Shown: in pieces, positions 8,404 through 18,770 of the stretch
Numbering within the stretch: position 1 is the stretch's first letter
Layout: every line of letters begins with the position of its first letter
From: Sphingosinicella soli
Lineage (GTDB): Bacteria; Pseudomonadota; Alphaproteobacteria; Sphingomonadales; Sphingomonadaceae
DNA length: 32,332 bases
Assembly (NCBI RefSeq): GCF_014199685.1
Contig: NZ_JACHNZ010000044.1
Coordinates: 1 to 32,332 of the forward strand
Direction: 5' to 3'
Position numbers and translations under genes: made by a program
The notes under the pieces: model-generated
Databases searched by the model: none
What the model was told of the DNA's origin: nothing
The model's input: only the letters and a program-made list of their open reading frames with translations

Positions 8404-8495
8404 GCGCGCGATCCTTACCTTATTCTGTGCGCGTATTTTCGGCCGTGCGGGTAAAATTTTGGTTTCCGCGGATGCTTGCCGAAGCGTTACGACGC

Positions 8496-10424
8496 TTAGG
8501 GAAGCGCGAGCCCGAAGGTGGCAGGCGGCGTTTCGAAAAGGCCCGTAAAGCGCTGCAATTGTGCCGCATCGCCGTCGATACGCAGGATGCCTTTCTGCAC
8601 CGCCTCCGCCGCCTTCACCTGCCCCCCGACAAGGCCCAGGAACACGCGGCGCGGGCTGGTGAGCGTCACCGCCGGGGCCGCGCCTTCGCGCCACGCCTGA
8701 TGCACGAGCACGCGGTTGCGCACGCTCACGAGGCGGCGCTCCCCGCTGTCGGGGAGCGTGATGCCGATGGAAAGGTCGGCGCCCGCCGCCTTTTCGGGCG
8801 ACAGGCGCACCGCCATCAGATCGAGGAGGTCGGCAAGCGGCGTCGACATCGCGATTTCCGATGTGTTCGCGGCGCCGCCGCCTGCGGGGAGCCCGCGCAG
8901 CTCGCGCGCGCCCGACAAATAGATGTTGCGCCACGGCGCGGTTTCCGTCGCCCACGCCATCTGCTCGAAGCCGGCAGCAAGCATTTCCTTCGCGCGCGCA
9001 TTGTCGGGCTCCGCCATCACGAGATGCGAAAGCAGCTCCGCCGCCCAGCGTTCGTCGCCGCTTTTCCGTGCTTTCGCGGCCTCTGCGAGCACCTTTTGCG
9101 CGCCGCCGATCGCCGCCACGATGTGTTTGCCGCGCTCCACGTCGGGCAGCGGGTCGAGGTGCGCGGGGTTGCCGTCGTAGTGGCCCATGTAGCGCTGGTA
9201 GACGGCGCGCGCATTGAACTTCAGCGAGCCGTAGTTGGGGCGATTGAACCAGGCCTGCGCGAGTTCCGGCGGCAGCTGGATCGCCTCCGCGATTTCGTTG
9301 CCGTTCAGCCCCGCGTTCATCATGCGCACGCTCTGGTCGTGCAGGTATTTGTAGGCGTCGCGGTGCAGCGCCATGAAGCGCCGCAGCGTCTCGCCGCCCC
9401 AGCGCGGCCAGAAGTGCGAGGTGAACACAACGTCGCTTTTCCCGCCGAACCGCGTGAGCGCTTCCGTCAGGTAATCGGCCCACACCTTCGCATCGCGCAC
9501 CAGCGCACCGCGCGGGGTCAGCACGTTGTGCATCGCGCCGTTCGCGTTCTCGGCAAGGCAGAGCGCGCGCAGATGCGGCAGATAGACGTTCATCTCCGCA
9601 GGCGCCTCGGTTCCCGGCGTCAGCTGGAATTCGAACGTCATCCCATCCACCTGCGTCGTCTCCGCCCCGGCACGCACCGTATCGGTCGGTTCGATCAGGC
9701 TGTACGTTCCCCCCGCCACCACCGGGCCGATCCCCGCCGAAACGATCCCTTCGGGTCCATGCTCCAACGCGGTCCCGAACATGAACGCCGCCCGCCGACT
9801 CATCGCCGCCCCCGCGATCACGTTCTCCGATATGGCATGGTCCATGAACCCCTCAGGCGCGTAGATCCGCACCTTCCCTGCCTTCACGTCCGCCTCGTCG
9901 ACAACGCCCCGTACCCCGCCGAAGTGGTCGATGTGGCTGTGCGTGTAGATCACCGCCGTCACCGGCAGGTCGCCGATGTGCCTGCGCGCGAGCGCCATCG
10001 CGGCGCGCGCGGTTTCCACCGTCGTCAGCGGATCGACCACGATCAAGCCGGTCCTGCCCCGGATCAGCGTCATGTTCGCAAGATCATAGCCGCGCACCTG
10101 CCAGAGGCCGGGCACCACCTCGAACAGGCCCGCCCCGCTCACCAGCTGCGCATTCCGCCACAGGCTCGGGTTCACCGTATCGGGCGCCGGACCGGCAACC
10201 TTCGCGTCATCGGCGAACGACCGGATCACGCGGCCGTCCGCCCCCAGAACATCAGAATCCGGCCGCGCCAGCAGGCCGCGCCGCGCGAAATCGAAATCCT
10301 CGGTATCGCCAAACGGCAAAGCTGCCGCAGCTGCGCTGTTCGCGGCCTTCGTCGCCGCGCTCGGCACTTCCGCCGCCGCAGGGTGCGCTGCCGCGAGCGC
10401 CGCCAGAATCCAAAGGCGCATCAT
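8496..10424 (-). CDS. Alkyl/aryl-sulfatase-like metallo-beta-lactamase fold protein
   Basis: The 642-residue protein resembles SdsA1/YjcS-type alkylsulfatases, which use a dinuclear zinc site to release sulfate from alkyl sulfates such as SDS. THSHIDHFGG at 161-170 is the metal motif HxHxDH. Further family-like segments are AENANGAMHNVLTPRGA and FTSHFWPRWGG. A middle helical dimerisation region (roughly residues 365-500) and a C-terminal SCP2-like domain (from about 515) follow, as in SdsA1. A signal peptide covers about residues 1-18 (ending PAAA). ATG 10424 is supported by GGAGG five bases upstream; a second ATG follows directly. Substrate is inferred from family only. Confidence 0.88.
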   Translation of the reverse strand: MMRLWILAALAAAHPAAAEVPSAATKAANSAAAAALPFGDTEDFDFARRGLLARPDSDVLGADGRVIRSFADDAKVAGPAPDTVNPSLWRNAQLVSGAGLFEVVPGLWQVRGYDLANMTLIRGRTGLIVVDPLTTVETARAAMALARRHIGDLPVTAVIYTHSHIDHFGGVRGVVDEADVKAGKVRIYAPEGFMDHAISENVIAGAAMSRRAAFMFGTALEHGPEGIVSAGIGPVVAGGTYSLIEPTDTVRAGAETTQVDGMTFEFQLTPGTEAPAEMNVYLPHLRALCLAENANGAMHNVLTPRGALVRDAKVWADYLTEALTRFGGKSDVVFTSHFWPRWGGETLRRFMALHRDAYKYLHDQSVRMMNAGLNGNEIAEAIQLPPELAQAWFNRPNYGSLKFNARAVYQRYMGHYDGNPAHLDPLPDVERGKHIVAAIGGAQKVLAEAAKARKSGDERWAAELLSHLVMAEPDNARAKEMLAAGFEQMAWATETAPWRNIYLSGARELRGLPAGGGAANTSEIAMSTPLADLLDLMAVRLSPEKAAGADLSIGITLPDSGERRLVSVRNRVLVHQAWREGAAPAVTLTSPRRVFLGLVGGQVKAAEAVQKGILRIDGDAAQLQRFTGLFETPPATFGLALP

Positions 10425-10493
10425 CCGTTCCTCCCCGTTTTGCGTAATGCTGCACAAATCAGGAAGAGGCGCAAATGGCGAAGGTGACAGTGT

Positions 10494-10709
10494 TTAGGGT
10501 AGCGCCCGCCTGATGCGCCACCTGAGCGGCCCCGTCTCCTCGGCCAAGACGCCCTGCTCACCCGCGAACGCGGGCACGTCGCGCGCTGCGGCGAGATCAT
10601 CTGCGACAAGCTCGAACTCGGCCGCTTCGGGATACTCGCGGAGCGCGCGCGCGAGTCTGAGCACGGGGAGCGGGCAACGCATTCCGCGCGCATCCACCCG
10701 CACCATCAC
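10494..10709 (-). CDS. TusA/SirA-family sulfur carrier protein
   Basis: The 71-residue protein has the TusA fold signature near its start: DARGMRCPLPVLRLARAL, with C12 in the CPxP motif as the sulfur-carrying residue. TusA-type proteins pass persulfide sulfur to tRNA modification, molybdopterin or dissimilatory sulfur pathways. The gene starts at GTG 10709 or ATG 10706, three to six bases after the stop of the membrane protein gene upstream, so the two are probably co-transcribed. The alkylsulfatase-like gene starts 69 bases downstream; a functional sulfur link is tempting but not shown. Specific acceptor unknown. Confidence 0.85.
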   Translation of the reverse strand: MMVRVDARGMRCPLPVLRLARALREYPEAAEFELVADDLAAARDVPAFAGEQGVLAEETGPLRWRIRRALP

Positions 10710-10711
10710 GC

Positions 10712-11599
10712 TCAGCGGATCTCGAACAGCTTGATGCTCCGGCTCGCGTAGAGATAGGCGAGCACGAGCGAGGAAAACAGGCGGCGCTTGCCCCGCCGCC
10801 CGCGCGCGATGAACACGCCCTCGGGATGCCGGTAAAGGTTGGGATAAACCTCCTCGGACTCCTCCACGAGCTGATCCTTGGCAGCGGTATCAAGGCCCCG
10901 CCAGCGCGAATAGGTGCGGCGTTGCCGCCGCCGTTCCCGGACCACAAGCCAGAGCAGCGCGCCGCCGGCCGCAAGGCCGACACCCATCGCGAGACCTGCG
11001 AGCCACTGGCGCGCCTCGTGCGTTTCGACCGCGCGCGGCGTCCCGACGGCATCAGAGGGCATTGTCTCATCCTCCGGGACGATCTCGGCGCCGCGGGCCT
11101 GGTTTTCGTTCGCCAGATATTCCTCGACACGAAGTCCCATCACCGGCTTGATAGGGCCGTCCTGCAGGCGCATCTGATCGATGGTGCCGTCCCCACCCGA
11201 GACAAAGCCTTCACCAGACGCACCTACAGTGATGGCATAAAGCGGCCGCTCCGTGCATTTCACCTTGAGCGTCCGGGCGCGCGTCGACGAGCGGAACACC
11301 TGATACTCGCGAACGCGGGGACAATTCACGTCAAGCTCGACGACCGTCGAAGACACGAGCTTTTCGAGCTCTTCGTCATTCGCGCCGCCTTTCAGCGCGT
11401 GGAAAAGCCGCGTCGTGGCAGGCTGAAGCGCAAGAAGGCTGGCGTCCGGCGCGGTTTCCATGGGCGGCGCAGCAGGCTGCGCCGGCTCCAGCGTCTGCGG
11501 ATCACCGTCAAGCACAGCTTCGGGAACAACAGGAGACTCCCCCGTCGACATGGTCGGCGCGAGCATCAGCGCAATCGTCAAGAGGGCCGCAGATGGCAT
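10712..11599 (-). CDS. Membrane protein of unknown function with exported N-terminal domain
   Basis: I do not recognise this 295-residue protein. It has a probable signal peptide (about 1-18), a Pro/Ala-rich linker to about residue 60, and an exported domain with two cysteines (C93 and C115) that could pair. A transmembrane helix spans about 199-220 and is followed by a strongly basic stretch (RERRRQRR). A cytoplasmic tail of about 70 residues ends the protein. The topology therefore resembles a single-span sensor or anchor with an outside domain and a short inside tail, without a kinase or known signalling domain. It sits directly upstream of the TusA-like gene with a two-base gap, so the two may work together. 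Confidence 0.7.
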   Translation of the reverse strand: MPSAALLTIALMLAPTMSTGESPVVPEAVLDGDPQTLEPAQPAAPPMETAPDASLLALQPATTRLFHALKGGANDEELEKLVSSTVVELDVNCPRVREYQVFRSSTRARTLKVKCTERPLYAITVGASGEGFVSGGDGTIDQMRLQDGPIKPVMGLRVEEYLANENQARGAEIVPEDETMPSDAVGTPRAVETHEARQWLAGLAMGVGLAAGGALLWLVVRERRRQRRTYSRWRGLDTAAKDQLVEESEEVYPNLYRHPEGVFIARGRRGKRRLFSSLVLAYLYASRSIKLFEIR

Positions 11600-11664
11600 G
11601 CAGCCGATTGATACCGATGCCGCCGCCCGCTGTCAGCACGGAAAACCGGTCACGAAGAAAGCCT

Positions 11665-12015
11665 TCAGGCCGCCTTCGCCCGCAGCACGTTGCTCAGCGC
11701 CCGGTCGAGAACCGACGTGGTGATGTGCCCATGTCGCGCCAGGCTGGCGAGCCGTGCTTCATTGGCCGGCCCGAGCAGCGGCCGCAGACCCGCGCGCAGC
11801 ATTTCAACAAACCCCGGCGCCCGCTCGGCGAGGACACGCAGATGATCTTCAGCCACCTGACCATCGGAAACCGCTTTCGCGATGGCATTGAAAGCTTCGG
11901 CATCCGTGACCTGCGTCACGTCGATCGCTTGCAGAATCACGTCCGCGCGTCTGGTGAGGAGCGTACCTGCCTGCACCATTGCATTGATTTGGCTGGCGAA
12001 TTCTTCCGGACCCAT
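11665..12015 (-). CDS. Small helical protein of unknown function
   Basis: I do not recognise this 116-residue protein. It is rich in Ala, Leu and Glu, contains no cysteine, signal peptide or membrane span, and appears almost entirely alpha-helical. The start ATG 12015 has GGGGG six bases upstream; an in-frame TTG at 12027 is less likely. It lies between the tRNA-Leu gene and the membrane protein gene, with about 65 bases to the latter. Nothing in the sequence hints at partners. Confidence 0.6.
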   Translation of the reverse strand: MGPEEFASQINAMVQAGTLLTRRADVILQAIDVTQVTDAEAFNAIAKAVSDGQVAEDHLRVLAERAPGFVEMLRAGLRPLLGPANEARLASLARHGHITTSVLDRALSNVLRAKAA

Positions 12016-12177
12016 AGCGACCCCCAACGAACATACAGGTCAGCTAAGCGCCTCCGCAGGCGTAAATAAGGCCGACTCCGACTTTCCGGGCTGGAAATAC
12101 GGCAGACCGTTCGAAAGTGTAGAGACACGTCTCCGCAGGTGGGCCGCAATGCCTGCACCCGCGAACGCCGCAGAACT

Positions 12178-12195
12178 GCGGCCCTCTCGGGCCGC
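12178..12195. other. Perfect hairpin between tRNA-Leu and the small helical gene
   Basis: GCGGCCC, loop TCTC, GGGCCGC forms a seven-pair GC-only stem downstream of the tRNA on its strand. No T run follows on either side, so it does not qualify as a standard intrinsic terminator. It may assist transcription termination or tRNA 3' processing. The remainder of 12016-12235 contains no recognisable gene. Confidence 0.35.
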
Positions 12196-12235
12196 CGGCC
12201 GCGAGAATGCGAAATCCAAAGTTTTGAAAAATATA

Positions 12236-12322
12236 TGGTGCGGTCGAGAAGACTCGAACTTCCACGGCCTTTCGGCCACAGCGACCTCAACGCTGCGCGT
12301 CTACCAGTTCCGCCACGACCGC
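12236..12322 (-). tRNA. tRNA-Leu, anticodon GAG
   Basis: Read on the minus strand the gene starts GCGGTCG and closes with CGACCGC, discriminator A and an encoded CCA, forming a perfect seven-pair acceptor stem. The anticodon arm is CAGCG-TTGAGGT-CGCTG, giving anticodon GAG, which reads CTC/CTT leucine codons. A long variable arm (GGCCGAAAGGCC region) and GTTCGAGTC in the T-arm fit a class II leucine tRNA of 87 bases. A T-rich stretch follows the CCA. Confidence 0.97.
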
Positions 12323-12370
12323 ACGTGAAAAGCAAGGCGCGGAAGCGCTCTGCCGACTGGCAAGGCGGGG

Positions 12371-12399
12371 GCTCTAGCAGGGAAAATCGGCGCCCGCAA
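12371..12399 (-). promoter_or_regulatory. Possible promoter of tRNA-Leu
   Basis: On the minus strand TTGCGG (12399-12394), a 17-base spacer and TAGAGC (12376-12371) lie about 50 bases before the tRNA 5' end. Each box matches the consensus at only three of six positions, so this is a weak call based mainly on spacing and place. Confidence 0.25.
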
Positions 12400-12429
12400 C
12401 AGAGGAAGCGTAAAGTCGGCAACGAAAAA

Positions 12430-12456
12430 GGGCGACCCCTCAGGGTCGCCCTTTTT
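12430..12456. terminator. Bidirectional intrinsic terminator between carD and tRNA-Leu
   Basis: GGGCGACCC, loop CTCA, GGGTCGCCC makes a nine-pair stem, with five A before it and five T after it, so it can work on both strands. On the minus strand it lies about 29 bases after the carD stop and insulates the tRNA gene. Confidence 0.88.
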
Positions 12457-12484
12457 GTCGGCTTTTAAGACGCTGTGTGTGTGG

Positions 12485-13021
12485 TCAGGCCGCTGCGGCC
12501 TCAGCCTGCGCTTTGACCGCCAGCTTCTTCATAAGCACTTCTTCGATCTTCGTCTGCGCCGAAGCCTCATCGACGCCTTCCATCGCGGCGAGTTCACGCG
12601 CGAGGCGGCCGATCGCGGCCTCGTAGATCTGGCGCTCGGAATAGCTCTGCTCGGGCTGATCCTCCGCACGGTGCAAGTCGCGAACCACCTCGGCAATCGA
12701 CACAAGATCGCCCGAGTTGATCTTCGCTTCATATTCCTGCGCGCGACGCGACCACATCGTGCGCTTCACCTTGGGCTTGCCCTTGAGCGTGGTCATCGCA
12801 TCGGCGAGAGTCGCCTGGCTGGAAAGCTTGCGCATGCCCACGGCCTCGGCCTTGTTCATGGGCACGCGAAGCGTCATGCGCTCCTTTTCAAAGCGCAGCA
12901 CGTAAAGTTCCAGCTTCGCGCCGGCGATTTCGGTTGCCTGAAGTTCGACAATCCGGCCGACGCCATGCTTCGGATAAACGACATGGTCGCCAACACTGAA
13001 GCCAGGTGCCTTTGCTGCCAT
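12485..13021 (-). CDS. carD: CarD/CdnL-family RNA polymerase-binding regulator
   Basis: The 178-residue protein matches the CarD/CdnL family. These proteins bind the RNA polymerase beta subunit and stabilise the open complex at rRNA and other housekeeping promoters. The N-terminal FSVGDHVVYPKHGVGRI (about 8-24) is the start of the CarD/TRCF polymerase-interacting domain. The helical C-terminal DNA-binding part includes RTMWSRRAQEYEAKI and the SYSERQIYEAAIGRLARELA stretch. Full length is usual for alphaproteobacterial members. A bidirectional terminator follows. The 267 bases upstream, before the ferredoxin gene, hold AT-rich spots (TATAAC-like on the minus strand near 13156-13161) but no convincing paired -35 box, so I call no promoter. 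Confidence 0.95.
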   Translation of the reverse strand: MAAKAPGFSVGDHVVYPKHGVGRIVELQATEIAGAKLELYVLRFEKERMTLRVPMNKAEAVGMRKLSSQATLADAMTTLKGKPKVKRTMWSRRAQEYEAKINSGDLVSIAEVVRDLHRAEDQPEQSYSERQIYEAAIGRLARELAAMEGVDEASAQTKIEEVLMKKLAVKAQAEAAAA

Positions 13022-13288
13022 AGATTTGGTTCCTTTGTCAGATGTTCAAAGAGCGCAGCGTGCCGCCCCAAATGGGTCGGGCGCCGAAAATTCCGATTGC
13101 CCTGCCTTGACCCTGCGTTCGGGCGGACGACCGGCAAGGGCGGCCGAGCGCGGTTGTTATACAAAGCAAGAGCGCCGTTCAGGGAGCCAAAAAAGCCCGC
13201 AAAACTGCGCTCATTGACGCCTTTATAACAGAAAAATGACGTCGGCGCTACGCCGAATCTGCGTCAATCAGGCGCAGTGCGGATAAAT

Positions 13289-13618
13289 TCAGCCCGGATT
13301 GGCGGAAAAATACTTCTCGAACTTGCCGGTTTCGCCCTTGTGGGCATCGGCATCATCCGGCGCATCCTTCTTTGCCGTGATGTTCGGCCACTGCGACGAA
13401 TAGGTGGTGTTGAGCTCCAGCCACTGGTCGAGCCCGTCTTCCGTATCGGGCAGGATTGCTTCTGCGGGGCACTCGGGCTCGCACACACCGCAATCGATGC
13501 ACTCGTTAGGGTTGATGACGAGCATATTCTCGCCCTCGTAGAAACAATCGACCGGGCAGACCTCGACGCAGTCCATATACTTGCACTTGATGCAGGCTTC
13601 GGTCACCACATAGGTCAT
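13289..13618 (-). CDS. fdxA: 7Fe ferredoxin (FdxA type)
   Basis: The 109-residue protein is a seven-iron ferredoxin carrying one 3Fe-4S and one 4Fe-4S cluster, a small electron carrier in the cytoplasm. Cluster cysteines are visible as C9, C17, C21 and the C40-x-x-C43-x-x-C46-x-x-x-C50 group. C12 and C25 are additional cysteines in the first half. The C-terminal extension after residue 60 ([16 protein letters not shown]) is typical of the FdxA group. AAGGTG lies about seven bases before the ATG. It sits between carD and the S4 protein on the same strand, a neighbourhood common in alphaproteobacteria. Confidence 0.96.
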   Translation of the reverse strand: MTYVVTEACIKCKYMDCVEVCPVDCFYEGENMLVINPNECIDCGVCEPECPAEAILPDTEDGLDQWLELNTTYSSQWPNITAKKDAPDDADAHKGETGKFEKYFSANPG

Positions 13619-13660
13619 CGCGTATCACCTTAAAAACGGACGGCGTATTTCCTGCGTCTG

Positions 13661-13971
13661 CTACACAGCGACGGTAGCCGACGTCAATCCACCTGAGCCC
13701 GGCGCGAGATTTGTATAGAGCAAATGTGCCTCCGAATGGGGTGCCCGATGCTCGGCGAGGGCCTCGACCCGAACGATATGTATCTCCCCGGCGCGCGTGT
13801 AACTGAGCACGGCGCCCGGGCGCACACGCGCCGATGCACGGTCAATCACGCGGCCGTCCATGCGAAGACGGCGGCTTTCGCAAAGATCCTGCGCTTCGCT
13901 GCGGGACTTGGTGCAGCGCGCATACCATAGCCATTTATCAAGACGCAGCGCGGGGCCGAATACCAAGGGCA

Positions 13972-13975
<4 letters not shown>
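13661..13975 (-). CDS. S4-domain RNA-binding protein (Hsp15-like)
   Basis: The 104-residue protein carries an S4 RNA-binding domain at its N-terminus: RLDKWLWYARCTKSRSEAQDL and the SRRLRMDGRVIDRASARVRPG stretch, as in Hsp15/RluB-like proteins. Hsp15 binds stalled 50S subunits with nascent chains; this protein is a probable relative. The start is ATG 13975 or the adjacent ATG 13972; both overlap the TGA of the helicase gene upstream (ATGATG), which points to translational coupling. The tail after about residue 75 is not conserved in any motif I recognise. Confidence 0.85.
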
Positions 13976-16491
<2,516 letters not shown>

Positions 16492-16851
16492 CGGCGCGTT
16501 TCCTGACCCGACGTTCAGGGAAAGAGTTTCGGCTCAGTGCACACACGAAACAGCACGTCTCCTCAAAACACAACATATGGTGTCACCGTTCCCTTCGGCA
16601 CGCAAGCGGCGAAACGACGATTCGAATCGTTTCGGATGCGCCGAACGGTTCGCCGCTTAAATCCTGTCGCTTCATCGCAGCGACGACACATAACCCCCCG
16701 TGTTAAATTGACATTAAGCACTCTGGCCGACACTTTGAGGATCGCGGGGAACGGTCGATTTCGGCCATTTCTAAAACGATGGGTCGCACGCAGAGACAGC
16801 TTCCGTTTCGGACGCCGGATTTGTGCTTGATAATTTTGGGGCGGGGGCTTC
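16492..16851. other. 360-base intergenic region with a perfect 14-base palindrome
   Basis: This divergent gap between the helicase and the M23 peptidase gene shows no coding signature. ACGATTCGAATCGT at 16617-16630 is a perfect palindrome, which may be a regulator site. TTGACA at 16708-16713 is an exact -35 consensus on the plus strand, but the hexamer 17 bases on is CACTTT, a poor -10. GATAAT at 16829-16834 lacks a -35 partner. The region must hold promoters for both genes, but I cannot assign them firmly. Confidence 0.5.
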
Positions 16852-18333
16852 GTGTTTCAACCCACCACGCGCGCCTTCGAGGGCGCAACATTCTCAATTC
16901 CCGCGCCCGCCGCGCGGGTTCCTTTTGCGTCTGCGAACGTCGCCTCAGCGAAGGCAGGCGCGCGCCCAGCCAGTATCGTCGTTGATCTCGGAGCCGACAT
17001 CGGCTCGAAGCGGTGGTGGCGCGGCATGGCCACGCTCGGCGCTGTGCTCGGGCTCGCCGTCACCGTCGCGTTGAACCCGGCACCGTTTGAAACGCCCGCC
17101 CAGCCGGAACTCGCGCCGACGCAGTTCGCCGCACTTGACAGCGTCTCGGTCGCGCCGCTGGCGCAGAGGCCGCAGGGCCTCGGCTTCCATCAGCCCAGCG
17201 CCCGCGTGACCGCGCTCGCGGAACCGCCGGAACGCCCGCGCATCGAGGTGGCCGCGCGCCTGCGCGAAGTCGACAGCTTCAACGGCGCGCTGCGCCGCGC
17301 CGGCGTTTCAGCAGCGGACGTCGCCAACGTGGCACTGCTCGCGGCAGGCCACACCGATGTCAAATCGATGAAGCCCGGCGCCACGATCGACCTGGTGCTT
17401 GGCCGCCGCACCGACAAATCGCAGCCGCGCCCACTCGAATCGCTGGCGTTCCGCGCCGCGTTCGACCTTCGCCTGGAAGTGAACCGCAGCGCGGCCGGCG
17501 ATCTCATCGTGACGCGTGACGAAATCGCAGTGGACGACAGCCCGCTCGTCGTCGCGGGCGACGTCGGCGGCAGCCTCTACCAGTCCGCACGCGCCTTCGG
17601 CCTGCCGAGCCGCGTCGTCGCGAGCTACATCAAGGCGCTGAGCCCGAAGGTGAACTTCCAGCGCGATGTCGGTTCGCGCGACAACTTCCAGATGGTCGTC
17701 GAGCACCGCCGCGCCGAAACCGGCGAGACCGAAACGGGCAATCTGATTTACGCCAAGCTCGGCGGCAAGCGCGACATCGAATTGCTGCGCTGGGTCCACA
17801 ACGGTCGGACCAAGTTCTTCCTTGCCGACGGCTCTTCCGCCGTGGAAGGCATGATCCGTTCACCCGTCGCCGGTGCCCGTTTCAGCTCCGGATTCGGTGC
17901 GCGTTTCCACCCGATCCTGAAGCGCCAGCGCATGCATTCGGGCGTCGACTTTGCGGCGCGCACCGGCACGCCGGTGATGTCGACAGCGCCGGGCACCGTG
18001 ATTTTCGCGGGCCGCAACGGCGGCTATGGCAACCAGGTGCGGGTGCGCCACGCGAACGGCATCGTCACCACCTACAGCCACCTTTCGCGCATCGCATCGC
18101 GCAGCGGCCAGCGCGTGGGCGCGGGCGACGTGATCGGCAATGTCGGCTCCACAGGTCTTTCGACCGGCCCCCACCTCCACTACGAGGTGCATATCGGGGG
18201 CCGCCCGGTGAACCCGCGCTCGGCGAAACTGCCCATTCAGGAGCAGCTGGAAGGCCAGGAACTCGCCCGCTTCAAGGCGGAATTGCAACGCATGCGGCAG
18301 ATGAAGCCGGTCGCGGTGAGCCACGACGCTTAA
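16852..18333 (+). CDS. M23-family peptidoglycan endopeptidase, membrane-anchored
   Basis: The 493-residue protein is a LytM/M23 zinc peptidase expected to cut peptide cross-links in peptidoglycan. A single transmembrane segment at about 57-75 anchors it with a long N-terminal cytoplasmic tail. The periplasmic part begins with a domain containing an SLYQSARAFGLP stretch (about 241-252), like the OapA/LysM-related region of this group. The catalytic domain at about 335-455 shows HSGVD (H362, D366), H410 in TYSHLS, and HLHYEV (H441, H443). All expected zinc ligands are present, so it should be active rather than an EnvC-like activator. The GTG start at 16852 follows GGGGG by four bases. A REP-like hairpin lies just after the stop. 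Confidence 0.93.
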   Translation: MFQPTTRAFEGATFSIPAPAARVPFASANVASAKAGARPASIVVDLGADIGSKRWWRGMATLGAVLGLAVTVALNPAPFETPAQPELAPTQFAALDSVSVAPLAQRPQGLGFHQPSARVTALAEPPERPRIEVAARLREVDSFNGALRRAGVSAADVANVALLAAGHTDVKSMKPGATIDLVLGRRTDKSQPRPLESLAFRAAFDLRLEVNRSAAGDLIVTRDEIAVDDSPLVVAGDVGGSLYQSARAFGLPSRVVASYIKALSPKVNFQRDVGSRDNFQMVVEHRRAETGETETGNLIYAKLGGKRDIELLRWVHNGRTKFFLADGSSAVEGMIRSPVAGARFSSGFGARFHPILKRQRMHSGVDFAARTGTPVMSTAPGTVIFAGRNGGYGNQVRVRHANGIVTTYSHLSRIASRSGQRVGAGDVIGNVGSTGLSTGPHLHYEVHIGGRPVNPRSAKLPIQEQLEGQELARFKAELQRMRQMKPVAVSHDA

Positions 18334-18354
18334 GGGCACAGAACGGAAACACGG

Positions 18355-18705
18355 TTATGGATCCCGGCCTGCGCCGGGATGACGGGATAAGCGCCGCCGT
18401 TTCATAAAATCGTCACCCCGGCACAGGCCGGGGCCCATGCGACCTACCGGATAGAGATCGCACCATTCCGGGTTCGCTTCGTTGATGAGCTGCAGTTTCC
18501 ATGCGCAGTTCCATTCCTTGAGCGCTTTTTCGCGGGCTATGCCCTCGCGGAAATCGTCGTGCTCTTCGTACCAGAACGTCTTCACACCGTATTGCTTCGT
18601 GAAGCCGGGGACGAGGCCTTCGCGGTGTTCATGCGCCCGCCGCGCGAGATCGTTCGTAACGCCCATGTAGAGCGGGCCGCCCTTGCCGCTCGCCATGATA
18701 TACAC
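18355..18705 (-). CDS. GIY-YIG nuclease domain protein
   Basis: The 116-residue protein has a single GIY-YIG domain: VYIM at the start, LYMGVTNDLARRAHEHR around 12-28 (catalytic-site Arg in DLARR), and an EKALKEWNCAWKLQLI helix near 59-74. This short form is widespread and of unsettled role. The start is GTG 18705, since the codons before it contain an in-frame stop. Its last 27 or so residues (from about MGPGLCRG to SRHPGAGRDP) are encoded by two REP-like repeats, so the original 3' end was probably replaced by repeat sequence. A third repeat lies just upstream. This pattern suggests the gene travels with, or was captured by, the repeats. Confidence 0.85.
   Translation of the reverse strand: MYIMASGKGGPLYMGVTNDLARRAHEHREGLVPGFTKQYGVKTFWYEEHDDFREGIAREKALKEWNCAWKLQLINEANPEWCDLYPVGRMGPGLCRGDDFMKRRRLSRHPGAGRDP
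18357..18385 (-). repeat. REP-like palindromic repeat, copy A
   Basis: The core is ATCCCGGC, loop CTGC, GCCGGGAT, an eight-pair hairpin followed by GACG. It belongs to the common alphaproteobacterial family reading GTCATCCCGGCGCAGGCCGG. It lies after the M23 stop and inside the end of the GIY-YIG gene, and could also act as a transcription-ending hairpin. Confidence 0.8.
18411..18440 (+). repeat. REP-like palindromic repeat, copy B
   Basis: The core is CCCCGGC, loop ACAG, GCCGGGG, preceded by CGTCA and followed by CCCATG. It is the same family as copies A and C but in the opposite orientation to them. It encodes part of the GIY-YIG C-terminus. Confidence 0.8.
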
Positions 18706-18727
18706 CCAGCCGCGTCACTTCACCGAC

Positions 18728-18759
18728 GCATGGCCCCCCGGCGCAGGCCGGGGTGACGA
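18728..18759 (-). repeat. REP-like palindromic repeat, copy C
   Basis: The core is CCCCGGC, loop GCAG, GCCGGGG, flanked by GCATGG and TGACGAT. It lies between the GIY-YIG start and the end of the methyltransferase gene, in the same orientation as copy A. Confidence 0.8.
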
Positions 18760-18770
18760 TTTGAGTATTA

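Noticed and set aside
8404-9483. A longer upstream frame joined to the Hpt protein
   Set aside because: The extra codons are the antisense of the sulfatase-like gene and are Arg/Ala-rich. The GTG at 8403 with AAGGA is the natural start.
8427-10487. A 686-codon plus-strand frame opposite the sulfatase-like gene
   Set aside because: Same reason: composition dominated by Arg, His and Ala and no recognisable motifs, while the opposite strand carries a complete metallo-beta-lactamase fold protein with a ribosome binding site.
12178-12195. Intrinsic terminator of tRNA-Leu
   Set aside because: The stem is perfect, but no T run follows on either strand.
13156-13227. TATAAC-like and TATAAA-like sequences upstream of carD
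   Set aside because: Neither has a plausible -35 box at 16-18 bases on the minus strand.
16708-16736. TTGACA followed by CACTTT as the promoter of the M23 peptidase gene
   Set aside because: The -35 is exact, but the -10 has little similarity to TATAAT, so the pair is not reported as a promoter.
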